Shown: one piece after another, positions 1-9,325 of the stretch
How positions within the stretch are numbered: position 1 is the first letter of the stretch
Layout of the letters: every line of letters begins with the position of its first letter
Source of the DNA: Deltaproteobacteria bacterium
Lineage (GTDB): Bacteria > Myxococcota_A > UBA9160 > SZUA-336
Direction: 5' to 3'
Length of the DNA: 64,000 nucleotides
Assembly: GCA_029261925.1 (NCBI GenBank)
Contig: JAJDAJ010000029.1
Coordinates: 1 to 64,000, forward strand
Program-made: the position numbers and the translations under genes
The notes under the pieces: generated by a model
Databases searched by the model: none
What the model saw: only the letters and a program-made list of their open reading frames with translations
What the model was told of the DNA's origin: nothing

Positions 1-149
1 GGCGCAGGCGCTTCAAGGGCCGGCTGCTGGGCTTCGACGACGGGGTCGTCCGGCTCGAGCTCGGCGAGGACGAGGCCCGCATCCCCTTCGACGAGGTCGC
101 CCGCGCGACCGCGTTTCACCCCACCGCTGCCCGCGGCAAGCAGAGGTAA
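1..149 (+). CDS. rimP: Ribosome maturation factor RimP, C-terminal fragment
   Basis: Partial gene: the frame is open from the window edge and ends at TAA 147-149, just before nusA. The 48 visible residues fit the small SH3-like C-terminal domain of RimP: a basic FKGRL strand, acidic GEDEARIPFDEV, then a short basic tail. RimP is needed for 30S subunit maturation and normally sits directly upstream of nusA, as here. The call rests on this short match plus the rimP-nusA-infB gene order. The N-terminal domain lies outside the window. Confidence 0.8.
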   Translation, partial: RRRFKGRLLGFDDGVVRLELGEDEARIPFDEVARATAFHPTAARGKQR

Positions 150-153
150 GGCC

Positions 154-1503
154 ATGGACCCGAACCTCATCCACATCATCGATCAGGTCGGCAAGGACAA
201 GGGAATCGACCGCGACGTCATCATCGACACGCTCGAGAAGGCCATGGTCTCGGCCGCCAAGCGCAAGCTCGGCGCCGAGCGCGAGATCGAGGGCAAGTTC
301 AATCCCGAGACCGGCGAGGTCGAGCTCTTCGAGTTCAAGACCGTGGTCGACGGTGACCCCGAGTCCGACGTGGAGATCCGCCTCGAGGAGGCGCGTGGGC
401 ACGATCCGGAGTGCGAGCCCGACGACCAGATCGGCATGAAGATCGACACGGCCGAGTTCGGACGCATCGCGGCCCAGACGGCCAAGCAGGTCATCATCCA
501 GGAGGTCCGCGGCGCCGAGCGGCAGCTCGTCTACGACGAGTACCGCGACCGGAAGGGCGAGATCGTCCACGGGATCGTGCGCCGCATCGAGAAGGGCAAC
601 CTGATCGTCGACCTGGGTCGCGCCGAGGCCATCCTGCCGCGCAAGGAGCAGGTGCCGCGCGAGATGTTCCGCATCAACGAGCGGATCCGCGCCTACGTGC
701 TCGACGTGCTGCGCGAGGCCAAGGGCCCGCAGATCGTGCTCTCGCGCGCCGCCACCGAGTTCCTGATGAAGCTCTTCGAGCAGGAGGTGCCCGAGATCTA
801 CGAGGGCATCGTCGAGATCGCCGCCGCCGCCCGCGAGCCGGGCGCGCGCTCGAAGATCGCGGTGGTCTCGCGCGACCACGACGTCGATCCGGTCGGTGCG
901 TGCGTCGGTATGCGCGGCAGCCGCGTGCAGGCCGTCGTGCAGGAGCTCCGCGGCGAGAAGATCGACATCGTGCCGTTCAGCGAGGACTCGGTCCGCTACG
1001 CCTGCGCGGCGCTCGCGCCGGCGCAGGTGTCGCGGGTGATGGTCGACGACGAGGAGCGGTCGATGGACGTGATCGTCCCCGACGACCAGCTCTCGCTCGC
1101 CATCGGCAAGAAGGGCCAGAACGTACGCCTGGCGGTGCAGCTGACCCGCTATCGCATCGACATCAAGAGCGAGAGCTACATGCGCGAGGTCCAGGAGGAC
1201 ATGGGCGAGGCGCTGAGCGTGGTCGAGGGCGCGGGCGAGTACGAGGCCAAGGTGCTGATCGACAACGGTGTCGCCAGCCTCGTCGAGCTCGCCGAGGCCG
1301 AGGTGGAGCTGCTCGTGCAGCTGCCGGGCATCGACGAGGCGGGCGCGACTGCGATCAAGGCGCGGGCCGAGCAGCTCGCGGCGGAGAAGGTGGCCGCGGC
1401 CGAGGTGGCAGCCGCCGCCGAGGCCGAGGCACAGGCAGCTGCCGGAGACGCTGGAGGGGCTGCACTGGCGGCCCCCGTGCGCCCGGAGCGGACGGAACGG
1501 TAG
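154..1503 (+). CDS. nusA: Transcription termination/antitermination factor NusA
   Basis: 449 residues from ATG 154, 4 nt after rimP. The domain order is that of NusA. An N-terminal RNA-polymerase-binding domain occupies about residues 1-130. An S1 domain follows at about 131-200 ([22 protein letters not shown]). KH1 and KH2 come next; the second carries the [13 protein letters not shown] loop. The last 100 residues hold helix-hairpin-helix repeats and an Ala/Glu-rich tail. NusA binds the elongating polymerase and nascent RNA, governing pausing, intrinsic termination and antitermination. It is somewhat shorter than the E. coli protein (495 aa) because the C-terminal acidic repeats are reduced. 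It is co-directional with infB, whose ATG lies 5 nt downstream, so the usual rimP-nusA-infB operon is expected. Confidence 0.97.
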   Translation: MDPNLIHIIDQVGKDKGIDRDVIIDTLEKAMVSAAKRKLGAEREIEGKFNPETGEVELFEFKTVVDGDPESDVEIRLEEARGHDPECEPDDQIGMKIDTAEFGRIAAQTAKQVIIQEVRGAERQLVYDEYRDRKGEIVHGIVRRIEKGNLIVDLGRAEAILPRKEQVPREMFRINERIRAYVLDVLREAKGPQIVLSRAATEFLMKLFEQEVPEIYEGIVEIAAAAREPGARSKIAVVSRDHDVDPVGACVGMRGSRVQAVVQELRGEKIDIVPFSEDSVRYACAALAPAQVSRVMVDDEERSMDVIVPDDQLSLAIGKKGQNVRLAVQLTRYRIDIKSESYMREVQEDMGEALSVVEGAGEYEAKVLIDNGVASLVELAEAEVELLVQLPGIDEAGATAIKARAEQLAAEKVAAAEVAAAAEAEAQAAAGDAGGAALAAPVRPERTER

Positions 1504-1508
1504 GAAGC

Positions 1509-4163
1509 ATGGCGAAGGTCCGGGCGTACAAGCTGGCCGAGGAGCTCGGCCTCGAGCGCGACGAGCTGATCGAGAAGGCCGCCGAGGCGGGCATCGAGAT
1601 CCGCAGTCCCATGGCCGCGCTCGAGCCGGAGCTCGCCGACCAGGTGCGCTCCAAGCTCGGCGGGGTGACGACCGTCGTCACGCAGGAGAAGCGCGTCGGA
1701 GGGACGGTGATCCGGCGGCGCCGCAAGGCTCCGAGGCCCGAGCCGGCCCCCGCCAGCCCGCCGGCCGGGCCGGCGCCCGTCGCGGCCGACGCCGGGGAGT
1801 CCGCGGTGACCGGAGCTGCAGCCGAGCCCGCCGTGGCCGGGAGCTCCGGGCCCGCGGTCGAGGTATCGACCGGGCTGCCGCCCGCGCTCGAGGCCGAGCC
1901 CGCGGTCGCTGCAGACGCGGCACCCACCGAGGAGCTGCCGGCCGAGCCGCCGGCCCCGGTGGAGCCGGCCGCGCCCCCGGTGCAGGCCTCGCCGACCGCC
2001 GCCGGCGGGGCGCGCATGACCACACCCGTGAAGGTCGTCGAGGACCCGCTCAAGGGCTACCAGCCGCCCCCGCGGCCCAGCGCGCCGGCGGCGCGCGGTC
2101 CGTCCGGCCCCGCGCGGCCCGGGGAGCCCGGTCCGCCCCCCGCCGGCCCGGGAGGCGCCGCGCCCGGCCGCGCCGCCGGCGAGCGCACGGACGATCCGCG
2201 GCGACCGGCGCGCAAGATCCATCGCCGCGCGCAGGTGGTCCAGGGCCAGAATATCAAGGAGCAGGAGACGGTCGCGCGGATGATGCGCGGCAACGTGCAG
2301 GCGCACCTGGAGAAGCGGCGCATGCTCGTCGAGCAGCAGTCGCGCATGCAGTCGGGCCGCAAGCGCACATCGCGCAAGCAGCCGCTGATCGTGGGCGAGC
2401 GCAGCAAGGTCCTGCGCCTGGGCGCGTCGATCTCGGCACGGGATCTGTCGGCCGAGCTCGGGGTGAAGGTCCGGGAGCTGCAGCGCCGCGCGCGCGATCT
2501 CGAGCTCGAGCTCGAGCGTGAAGGCATGATCGACGCCGAGGCCGCGACGCTGGTCGCGGAGGAGTACGGCTTCGCGGTCGTGCGCGTCGAGACCGACACC
2601 GAGAAGGCCGTGGCCGCTGCGGAGCAGAAGGAGGAGAAGCAGGGCGACCCGCGTCCTCCCGTCGTGACGGTCATGGGCCACGTCGACCACGGCAAGACTT
2701 CGCTGCTGGACGCGATCCGCAAGACCCGCGTGGTCGAGGGCGAGGCCGGTGGCATCACGCAGCACATCGGCGCCTACCAGGCCGAGGCCGGCGGCTCGCT
2801 GATCACCTTCATCGACACGCCGGGACACGCGGCGTTCACCCAGATGCGCGCCCGGGGTGCCCAGATCACCGACATCGTGGTGCTGGTGATCGCGGCCGAC
2901 GACGGCGTCATGCCCCAGACGGTCGAGGCGATCAATCACGCCAAGGCGGCGGGCGTGCCGATCATCGTCGCGGTCAACAAGATCGACCGCCCCGACGCCA
3001 ACGCGGCGCGCGCCAAGCAGGCGCTGCTCGAGCACGAGCTGGTGGTCGAGGAGTTCGGCGGTGACGTGCTCGCGGTCGAGGTATCTGCCACGCAGGGCAC
3101 CAACCTCGACAAGCTGCTCGAGGCGATCGCGCTGCAGGCCGAGCTGCTCGAGCTTCGCGCCCCGGCCCGCGGCCCGGCCCGCGGTGTCGTCATCGAGGCC
3201 TCGCTCGACAAGGGCCGTGGTCCGGTGGCCACCGTGCTGATCGAAGAGGGCACGCTCGAGCGCGGTGACGCGATCGTGGTCGGCACCAGCTACGGGCGCG
3301 TGCGCTCCATGGTCGATGATCACGCCGAGACGGTGAAGCAGGCTGGCCCGGCGTTCCCGGTGCAGCTGATCGGGCTCGACAGCGTGCCCGACGCCGGCGA
3401 CGAGCTGGCCGTGATGAAGAATGAGCGCGAGGCCAAGCGCGTCGCCGAGCACCGGCTCGAGGAGCTGAAGCGCGAGGCCGCGGCGGTGCCGGCCGCGACC
3501 GACGAGATCAGCGCGGAGGAGCTCTTCGGCCAGCTCGGGGCCGACGAGACCTTCGAGCTCAACGTGGTGCTCAAGGCCGACGTGCAGGGCACCGTCGAGG
3601 CCACGCGCGACGCCCTGGAGAAGCTCTCGACCGACAAGGTCAAGCTCAAGGTGCTGCACTCGGGCGTCGGCGCGATCAGCGAGAGCGACGTGATGCTCGC
3701 CGAGGCCTCGAAGGCGGTGGTTCTCGGCTTCCACGTGCGGCCCGAGGCCGCCGCGCGCAAGACGGCCGAGAAGGCCGGCGTGGAGACCCGCGTCTTCGAC
3801 ATCGTGTACGAGCTGCTCGAAGAGGCCCAGTCGATGATGCAGGGCCTGCTGCCTGCGCGCAGGGTCGAGAAGATCCGCGCCACGGCGGTGATCAAGGAGC
3901 TGTTCCACGTGCCCAAGATCGGCACCATCGCCGGCTGCGAGATCCAGGAGGGCACCGTCAGCCGCAGCGCGCGCGCGCGCGTCGTGCGGGACGGAGTACA
4001 GGTCTACGACGGCAAGCTCGGCTCTCTGCGCCGCTTCAAGGACGACGTGCGCGAGGTCTCTGCCCCGCTGGAGTGCGGCATGGGCATAGAGAACTACAAC
4101 GACGTGAAGGTCGGCGACGTCATCGAGGCGTACGAGGTCGAGGAGACCCAGGACACGCTCTGA
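1509..4163 (+). CDS. infB: Translation initiation factor IF-2
   Basis: 884 residues from ATG 1509. The frame is open far upstream inside nusA, but homology begins at [14 protein letters not shown], the IF2_N signature. An Ala/Pro-rich low-complexity linker follows (about residues 75-230), then a second IF2_N-like region. The translation GTPase domain has G1 GHVDHGKT at residues 390-397, DTPGH as G3 and NKID as G4. The C-terminal domains that bind fMet-tRNA are complete to the stop at 4163. IF-2 places initiator tRNA in the ribosomal P site and promotes subunit joining. The next gene starts 1 nt after the stop, so translational coupling is likely. Confidence 0.98.
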   Translation: MAKVRAYKLAEELGLERDELIEKAAEAGIEIRSPMAALEPELADQVRSKLGGVTTVVTQEKRVGGTVIRRRRKAPRPEPAPASPPAGPAPVAADAGESAVTGAAAEPAVAGSSGPAVEVSTGLPPALEAEPAVAADAAPTEELPAEPPAPVEPAAPPVQASPTAAGGARMTTPVKVVEDPLKGYQPPPRPSAPAARGPSGPARPGEPGPPPAGPGGAAPGRAAGERTDDPRRPARKIHRRAQVVQGQNIKEQETVARMMRGNVQAHLEKRRMLVEQQSRMQSGRKRTSRKQPLIVGERSKVLRLGASISARDLSAELGVKVRELQRRARDLELELEREGMIDAEAATLVAEEYGFAVVRVETDTEKAVAAAEQKEEKQGDPRPPVVTVMGHVDHGKTSLLDAIRKTRVVEGEAGGITQHIGAYQAEAGGSLITFIDTPGHAAFTQMRARGAQITDIVVLVIAADDGVMPQTVEAINHAKAAGVPIIVAVNKIDRPDANAARAKQALLEHELVVEEFGGDVLAVEVSATQGTNLDKLLEAIALQAELLELRAPARGPARGVVIEASLDKGRGPVATVLIEEGTLERGDAIVVGTSYGRVRSMVDDHAETVKQAGPAFPVQLIGLDSVPDAGDELAVMKNEREAKRVAEHRLEELKREAAAVPAATDEISAEELFGQLGADETFELNVVLKADVQGTVEATRDALEKLSTDKVKLKVLHSGVGAISESDVMLAEASKAVVLGFHVRPEAAARKTAEKAGVETRVFDIVYELLEEAQSMMQGLLPARRVEKIRATAVIKELFHVPKIGTIAGCEIQEGTVSRSARARVVRDGVQVYDGKLGSLRRFKDDVREVSAPLECGMGIENYNDVKVGDVIEAYEVEETQDTL

Positions 4164-4164
4164 G

Positions 4165-4539
4165 ATGCGCATCGGCGCCGCACGTCTCGAGCTCTACCTG
4201 GCCGAGTCGGACTCGATCAAGAGCCGGCGTCGCGTGGCGCGCGCGATCGCCGATCGCCTGCGCCAGCGCTTCGGCGTCTCGGTCGCCGATGTGGGGGACC
4301 AGGACGATCGCCACCGGATCGAGCTCGGAGTGGCGCTGGTGGGCGTGGATCCGCGGCACATCCGCGAGCGCCTGGAGCGCATCGCCCGCCACGTCGAGGA
4401 TCTGGGCCTCGCCGAGCTGGTGGGCGACGACCTGATCGTGGCGCGCCTCGATGAGCTGGAGCCGGAGCTCGATGACGAGATCGACCCCGCCGACGCCGTG
4501 CCCGCCGGGTGGCTGGCCGCGGAAGAGGGCGGCGGATGA
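4165..4539 (+). CDS. ylxP: DUF503/YlxP family small protein
   Basis: 124 residues from ATG 4165. It matches the DUF503 family usually found between infB and rbfA: N-terminal RIGAARLELYLAESDSIKSR strand-helix, then a central helix of the DRLRQRFGVSVADVG type. The family forms a small ferredoxin-like dimer of unclear function, thought to be linked to ribosome maturation or RNA binding because of this conserved position. The C-terminal 25 residues are acidic and probably disordered. The stop overlaps the rbfA start (ATGA), which supports an operon. Confidence 0.9.
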   Translation: MRIGAARLELYLAESDSIKSRRRVARAIADRLRQRFGVSVADVGDQDDRHRIELGVALVGVDPRHIRERLERIARHVEDLGLAELVGDDLIVARLDELEPELDDEIDPADAVPAGWLAAEEGGG

Positions 4540-4916
4540 AGCACACGCGCGAGCGGGTGGCGAGCGACCTGCGCCAGCGGCTCTCGGAGATCTTCTCGCT
4601 GCGGGTCTCGGACCCGCGGCTGCGCGACGTGATGATCGTCGAGGTGCGCCCGTCGGCGGACCTGAGCTTCGCGCGCGTCTTCTACCGCGTGCTCGGGGGC
4701 GATGCAGACCTCTCGGGAGCGCTCGAGCGCGCGAAGCCCTTCGTGCGCCGCAGTCTCGCACAGGGCCTGCGCATGCGCCGCGTGCCCGAGCTCGCCTTCG
4801 TGCACGACGAGAGCCCCGACCGCGCCGAGCGCATCGAGGCGCTGCTGCGGGAGACCGGGTCAGGCATCGGGCCCGACGCGGACGCCGCGAACGGCGGAGG
4901 GGAGGGCCCGGCGTGA
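4536..4916 (+). CDS. rbfA: 30S ribosome-binding factor RbfA
   Basis: 126 residues. ATG 4536 overlaps the end of ylxP by 4 nt (ATGA); it is preferred over upstream in-frame sites because KHTRERVASDLRQRLSEI is the usual RbfA N-terminus. The compact KH-like fold is recognisable in VSDPRLRDVMIVEVRPSAD, RAKPFVRRSLAQGLRMR and VPELAFVHDES. RbfA binds immature 30S particles near helix 1 of 16S rRNA and assists late processing and cold growth. The stop overlaps the truB GTG start (GTGA), continuing a chain of overlapping genes. Confidence 0.95.
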   Translation: MKHTRERVASDLRQRLSEIFSLRVSDPRLRDVMIVEVRPSADLSFARVFYRVLGGDADLSGALERAKPFVRRSLAQGLRMRRVPELAFVHDESPDRAERIEALLRETGSGIGPDADAANGGGEGPA

Positions 4917-5794
4917 TCGACGGCTTCCTGACGATCGACAAGCCGCAGGGCCTGACCTCGCACGACGTGGTGGAGCGCGTGCGCAAGTGGGCCGACCAGC
5001 GGCGCGTGGGTCACCTGGGTACGCTCGATCCGCTTGCCACCGGCGTGCTGCCGATCGCCCTGGGCGAGGCGACGAAGCTCTCGCAGCTGCTGACCCACGG
5101 CACCAAGGCCTACCGCGCCGTGGTGCGCCTGGGCGTCGAGACCGAGACCTACGATCGCGAGGGCTCGGTCGTCGCGGAGCGCGAGGGCCCCTGGCCAGGC
5201 CGCGAGGAGCTGGAGAAGGGCCTCGAACGCTTCCGCGGCGAGATCGCCCAGGTGCCGCCGCCGTACTCCGCGGTCAAGCGGGGCGGGCAGGCCTCGTACC
5301 GGCGCGCGCGGCGGGGTGAGGACGTGCAGCTCGAGCCGCGCTCCGTCCGCATCGACCGCATCGAGCTGACGGCGTACGAGGCGCCGCTGGCGACCGTCGA
5401 GGTGGACTGCAGCTCGGGAACCTACCTGCGCTCGATCGCCCACGACCTGGGCCAGGCCCTGGGCACGCTGGGCACGCTCTGGGATCTGGTTCGCACCCGC
5501 AGCGGGCCGTTCCGGCTCGAGGACGCCGTCGGACTCGCCGAGCTGGAGAAGGCGGGCCCGGAGCGGGTGATTCCGATGGCGGCGGCCACCGAGCTGCCGA
5601 CCCTGCCTGTCGACGCTCGGACCGCGCGCCGCATCGCCAACGGCGTGCAGCTCGGCCGGCACGATCTCAAGGGAGCGCCGACGGAGGGCACGCTGCAGCT
5701 CGTCCGCGAGGGCAAGATGGTGGCGCTGGTCGAGGCGCACCGGGGAATCCCGGAGCTCAGGACGCTGCGGGTGTTCCTGGAAGGGACGCGCTAG
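4913..5794 (+). CDS. truB: tRNA pseudouridine-55 synthase TruB
   Basis: 293 residues from GTG 4913, overlapping rbfA by 4 nt. TruB isomerises U55 in the T-loop of nearly all tRNAs. The N-terminus IDGFLTIDKPQGLTSHDVV and the motif HLGTLDPLATGVL are diagnostic; Asp39 in GTLDP is the catalytic nucleophile. The YRAVVRLGVETETYD and PPPYSAVKRGG blocks follow, and a short C-terminal domain ends near the stop. Length is normal for the shorter TruB class. It closes the conserved ribosome/RNA operon. Confidence 0.97.
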   Translation: MIDGFLTIDKPQGLTSHDVVERVRKWADQRRVGHLGTLDPLATGVLPIALGEATKLSQLLTHGTKAYRAVVRLGVETETYDREGSVVAEREGPWPGREELEKGLERFRGEIAQVPPPYSAVKRGGQASYRRARRGEDVQLEPRSVRIDRIELTAYEAPLATVEVDCSSGTYLRSIAHDLGQALGTLGTLWDLVRTRSGPFRLEDAVGLAELEKAGPERVIPMAAATELPTLPVDARTARRIANGVQLGRHDLKGAPTEGTLQLVREGKMVALVEAHRGIPELRTLRVFLEGTR

Positions 5795-5806
5795 CGCGGC
5801 CGGCCG

Positions 5807-6493
5807 ATGCAGCTCAGCGTCGTCATCCCGATCTACAACGAGGTCGCGACCCTGGACCAGCTCATCGCCGCGGTCCAGGCGTCCCCGGTCGACAAGGAGA
5901 TCGTCCTGGTCGACGACGGGTCGACGGATGGCTCGCGCGAGCGCCTGCGCGCCTACGAGGCGCTCGAGGGCTTCCGGGTGCTCTACCACGAGCAGAACCA
6001 GGGCAAGGGCGCGTCGGTCCGCGACGGCATCCGGGCGTGCAGCGGCGACCTGGTGATCATCCAGGACGCCGACCTGGAGTACGACCCGCTGGAGTTCCCG
6101 CTGCTGATGCAGCCCGTGCTCGATGGCAAGGCCGACGTGGTCTACGGCTCGCGCTTCACCGGCAGCGGGCCCCACCGGGTGCTGTACTTCTGGCACTACG
6201 TCGGGAACCGGGCGCTGACGCTGCTGTCCAACGCCTGTACGAACCTGAACCTGACCGACATGGAGACCTGCTACAAGCTCTTCCGGCGCGAGGTCATCCA
6301 GGGCATCGAGATCCAGGAGACCCGCTTCGGGCTCGAGCCCGAGATCACCGCCAAGGTCGCCCGGGGCGACTGGCGCATCTACGAGGTGGGAATCTCCTAC
6401 GCTGGCCGGACGTACGAGGAGGGCAAGAAGATCGGCTGGCGCGACGGCTTCCGGGCGATCTGGTGCATCCTGAAGTACAACCTGGCCCGCTGA
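5807..6493 (+). CDS. Family 2 glycosyltransferase, polyprenyl-phosphate sugar synthase type
   Basis: 228 residues from ATG 5807, a GT-A fold enzyme. [22 protein letters not shown], the [10 protein letters not shown] loop and the QDADLEYDP metal-binding motif are typical of DPM1/DpgS-like synthases that move glucose, mannose or GlcNAc from a nucleotide sugar to polyprenyl phosphate. No transmembrane segment is evident, so it would act at the cytoplasmic face of the membrane. It starts 12 nt after truB in the same direction and ends about 120 nt before rpsO, interrupting the commonly adjacent truB-rpsO pair. The donor sugar cannot be read from sequence. Confidence 0.88.
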   Translation: MQLSVVIPIYNEVATLDQLIAAVQASPVDKEIVLVDDGSTDGSRERLRAYEALEGFRVLYHEQNQGKGASVRDGIRACSGDLVIIQDADLEYDPLEFPLLMQPVLDGKADVVYGSRFTGSGPHRVLYFWHYVGNRALTLLSNACTNLNLTDMETCYKLFRREVIQGIEIQETRFGLEPEITAKVARGDWRIYEVGISYAGRTYEEGKKIGWRDGFRAIWCILKYNLAR

Positions 6494-6554
6494 GGCCCGG
6501 CGGCGGACGGGGCGAAAACGTCTGCTGTTCCGGCTATTTGTCCCGGCTGCTCGC

Positions 6555-6583
6555 TTGCGTGGCGGGGATGCCTCTGCTATACA
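6555..6583 (+). promoter_or_regulatory. Putative sigma-70-type promoter of rpsO
   Basis: A -35-like TTGCGT (6555-6560) is separated by 17 bp from TATACA (6578-6583), preceded by TGC as in an extended -10. It lies 29 nt upstream of the proposed rpsO TTG start, in an otherwise G+C-rich gap. It would give rpsO transcription independent of the upstream glycosyltransferase. Seen by eye only. Confidence 0.55.
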
Positions 6584-6611
6584 CGGCCGCTAATCCAGAG
6601 TGGAAGAAGAC

Positions 6612-6878
6612 TTGCTTTCGACACAGCGTCGACAAGAGATCGTCTCGGAGTACCAGAAGAAGCCCGGTGACACGGGCAGCAGCGAGGTCCAGGTGGCGCT
6701 CCTGACGGAGCGGATCCGGGGCCTGACCGAGCATCTCAAGACCCACAAGACGGATCATCACTCGCGACGCGGGCTGCTGCTGCTGGTCAGCCAGCGACGC
6801 GCGCTTCTGAACTACATGAAGCGCAAGGATCGCGAGCGGTACCAGGCGCTGATCGAGCGGCTGGGCCTGCGGCGATAG
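6612..6878 (+). CDS. rpsO: 30S ribosomal protein S15
   Basis: S15 of 88 residues, the normal family size, if translation starts at TTG 6612. A GTG four codons upstream (6600) would give 92 residues. TTG is preferred because GGAAG lies 5 nt before it and the product then begins like other S15 proteins. Conserved blocks are [36 protein letters not shown] and [13 protein letters not shown]15 binds the central domain of 16S rRNA early in 30S assembly. A likely promoter lies just upstream, and a strong hairpin separates it from pnp. Confidence 0.95.
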   Translation: MLSTQRRQEIVSEYQKKPGDTGSSEVQVALLTERIRGLTEHLKTHKTDHHSRRGLLLLVSQRRALLNYMKRKDRERYQALIERLGLRR

Positions 6879-6939
6879 ACGACGAGGTGCTAGCGGGGCG
6901 GGCACGGTGCCAGTCCCGGACAGGCGTGAACAGACGAGA

Positions 6940-6988
6940 TGTGGGATGAGCCATGCACACGCATGGCGCGCGCATGGCTCATTCCACA
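6940..6988 (+). promoter_or_regulatory. Long hairpin in the rpsO-pnp intergenic region
   Basis: Inverted repeat with 17-nt arms (6940-6956 and 6972-6988), one non-pairing position and a 15-nt loop. No run of T follows, so it does not look like a rho-independent terminator. In enterobacteria a hairpin in this position is cut by RNase III, and the trimmed leader lets PNPase repress its own synthesis. The position and strength here suggest a similar processing or autoregulation element in the 5' leader of pnp. The function is inferred. Confidence 0.55.
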
Positions 6989-7120
6989 TTCACGCAATCC
7001 GACGACGCTCCCACGGGCGCCGGCGGATTGACCCCCACCCACATCTCGACTCCGAGCGCCAGCAGAGCGTGACCGGGCGGGCCTTCGCTCCCGCCGCGGT
7101 CCCAGAGGAGACGAAGAGAG

Positions 7121-9298
7121 ATGGGTATGGAATCTGTTGAGTGCGTCGTGGATGGCGCGACCGTCCGCATCGAGACCGGACGGCTGGCCAAGCAGTCCAA
7201 TGGCTCGGCACTGGTGACCTGTGGACAGGCGGCCGTGCTGGTCACGGTCAACTCCGCCAAGCCGCGGCCGGGAATCGACTTCTTCCCGCTGACGGTGGAC
7301 TACGTCGAGAAGGTCTACGCCGCGGGCAAGATCCCCGGCGGGTTCTTCAAGCGCGAGGGCCAGCTCAACGACAAGGGCATCCTGACGTCGCGCTTCATCG
7401 ACCGTGCGCTGCGGCCGCTGTTCCCGGACGGCTATCGCGACGAGACGCAGGTGACCGCGACCGTGATGGCCGCCGATCCGGAGCGTGACTGCGACATGCT
7501 CGCGTTCGTGGGCGCCTCGGCCGCCATCGCGCTGTCCGACATCCCGTTCCCGGCGCCGATCGCCGCGGTCCGCGTGGTCCGCTCCGGTGGCCAGCTGATC
7601 GCCAACCCGACGTTCGCGCAGATCGCGGAGTCGGACATCCACATCATCGTCGCGGGCAGCCGCGAGGCGCTGGTGATGGTCGAGGGCGGCGCGTCGCAGG
7701 CAGGCGAGGCCGACGTGCTCGAGGCGCTTCGCTACGGACACGAGCGGATCAAGACGCTGATCGACGCGCAGGAGAAGCTGAAGTCGGCGGCGGGCAAGAC
7801 CAAGCGCGAGCTGGCCGACGTCACGCGCGACGCCGACCTGGTCGAGCGCATCAAGGGCCTGGCCGAGGCGCGCCTGAGCGAGGCGGTCCAGGTCCGCGAC
7901 AAGAAGGAGCGCTATGCGGCGCTCGGCGAGATCGACCGCGAGATCCACGAGCTGGTCATGCGCGAGTATCGCGAGGCGCCCCGCTCCCTCGGGAGCCTGG
8001 CCGAGGTCGAGGCCGCCCAGGACCAGGCAAAGGCGCTCAGCTCGCAGGTCAAGGACATCCTGCACGACCTGCGCGGCAGCGTGATGCGCGAGGCGATCCT
8101 CGACGGTCAGCCGCGCATCGACGGCCGCGCGACGACCGACATCCGGCCGATCCAGTGCAACGTGGGCGAGTTCGAGCGCCTGCACGGCTCGTCGGTGTTC
8201 ACCCGCGGCGAGACGCAGAGCTTCGTGGCGGTCACCCTCGGCGGCAAGCGCGACGAGCGCATGATGGAGATGCTCGAGGAGACCTACTACGAGGACTTCT
8301 TCCTGCACTACAACTTCCCGCCGTTCAGCGTCGGCGAGGTGCGCCCGCTGCGCGGGCCCAATCGCCGCGAGAAGGGACACGGTGCGCTGGCCGAGCGCGC
8401 GCTCCGCGCGGTGCTGCCCCTGGACGAGGACGACAACCCGTTCACGATCCGGATCGTCTCCGAGATCCTGGAGTCCAACGGCTCGTCGTCGATGGCCACG
8501 GTCTGCGGCGGGGCCCTGGCGCTGATGGACTCGGGCGTGCAGATCCAGGCGCCGGTGGCGGGCATCGCCATGGGCCTGATCACCGACGGCAAGCGCAACA
8601 AGGTGCTGTCGGACATCCTCGGCGACGAGGACCACCTGGGCGACATGGACTTCAAGGTCGCCGGCACCCGCGACGGGATCACCGCGATCCAGATGGACCT
8701 GAAGGTCGACGGGGTCGACTGGGAGGTCATGAGCGCCGCCCTCGAGCAGGCGCGCGAGGGGCGCCTGCACATCCTGGACTGCATGGCCCGGGACACGGCC
8801 GAGAGCCTGCCGGGCTTCAAGCCGCGCGAGACCCTGCGCGACAGCGCGCCACGCGTGCAGGTGCTCTGGGTCAAGCCCGACCGCATCCGCGACCTCATCG
8901 GGCCGGGCGGCAAGGTCATCCGCGGTATCCAGGAGACGACCGAGGCCAAGATCGACATCGAGGACTCGGGGCGCTGCACGATCTTCGCGCCCAACGCGGA
9001 GTCGCTCGAGCGCACGCGCGCGATGGTCGAGGAGATCACCCAGGAGCCCGAGGTGGGGAAGACCTACTGTGGCAAGGTCAAGCGCACGACCGACTTCGGT
9101 GCCTTCGTGGAGATCTTCCCCGGCACCGAGGGCCTGCTTCACATCTCCGAGCTGGCCGACCGCCGCGTCGGTACGGTCGAGGAGATCGTGGAGGAGGGCG
9201 ACGAGGTGCTCGTCAAGTGCATCGAGCTCGACCCCAGCGGCAAGATCCGCCTGTCGCGGCGCGCCGCGCTCCAGGAGCAGCTCGCCGAGGGGGCTTGA
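7121..9298 (+). CDS. pnp: Polyribonucleotide nucleotidyltransferase (PNPase)
   Basis: 725 residues from ATG 7121, which follows a purine-rich GAGGAGACGAAGAGAG ribosome-binding region. PNPase degrades RNA 3' to 5' by phosphorolysis and can add tails. Two RNase PH-like domains flank an all-helical linker. In the second PH domain the LGDEDHLGDMDFKVAG stretch carries Asp504 and Asp510, matching the catalytic aspartates of E. coli PNPase. A KH domain (RIRDLIGPGGKVIRGI) and an S1 domain (GKVKRTTDFGAFVEIF) follow. The C-terminal tail is short and lacks the extension some proteobacteria use for degradosome contacts. The hairpin in its leader may be an autoregulatory site. Confidence 0.98.
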   Translation: MGMESVECVVDGATVRIETGRLAKQSNGSALVTCGQAAVLVTVNSAKPRPGIDFFPLTVDYVEKVYAAGKIPGGFFKREGQLNDKGILTSRFIDRALRPLFPDGYRDETQVTATVMAADPERDCDMLAFVGASAAIALSDIPFPAPIAAVRVVRSGGQLIANPTFAQIAESDIHIIVAGSREALVMVEGGASQAGEADVLEALRYGHERIKTLIDAQEKLKSAAGKTKRELADVTRDADLVERIKGLAEARLSEAVQVRDKKERYAALGEIDREIHELVMREYREAPRSLGSLAEVEAAQDQAKALSSQVKDILHDLRGSVMREAILDGQPRIDGRATTDIRPIQCNVGEFERLHGSSVFTRGETQSFVAVTLGGKRDERMMEMLEETYYEDFFLHYNFPPFSVGEVRPLRGPNRREKGHGALAERALRAVLPLDEDDNPFTIRIVSEILESNGSSSMATVCGGALALMDSGVQIQAPVAGIAMGLITDGKRNKVLSDILGDEDHLGDMDFKVAGTRDGITAIQMDLKVDGVDWEVMSAALEQAREGRLHILDCMARDTAESLPGFKPRETLRDSAPRVQVLWVKPDRIRDLIGPGGKVIRGIQETTEAKIDIEDSGRCTIFAPNAESLERTRAMVEEITQEPEVGKTYCGKVKRTTDFGAFVEIFPGTEGLLHISELADRRVGTVEEIVEEGDEVLVKCIELDPSGKIRLSRRAALQEQLAEGA

Positions 9299-9325
9299 TC
9301 ACGGCGGGGGCCGTCCGGGCCCTCG

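Noticed and set aside
411-1508. N-terminal extension of the infB frame inside nusA
   Set aside because: Arg/Gly/Ala-rich out-of-frame translation of nusA; the IF-2 homology starts at ATG 1509.
1176-4172. 998-codon minus-strand frame opposite infB
   Set aside because: Mirrors the codon pattern of infB and nusA; composition is typical of reverse-strand translation.
6940-6988. rpsO terminator
   Set aside because: The hairpin lacks a T tract and lies in the leader of pnp, so a rho-independent terminator is not supported.
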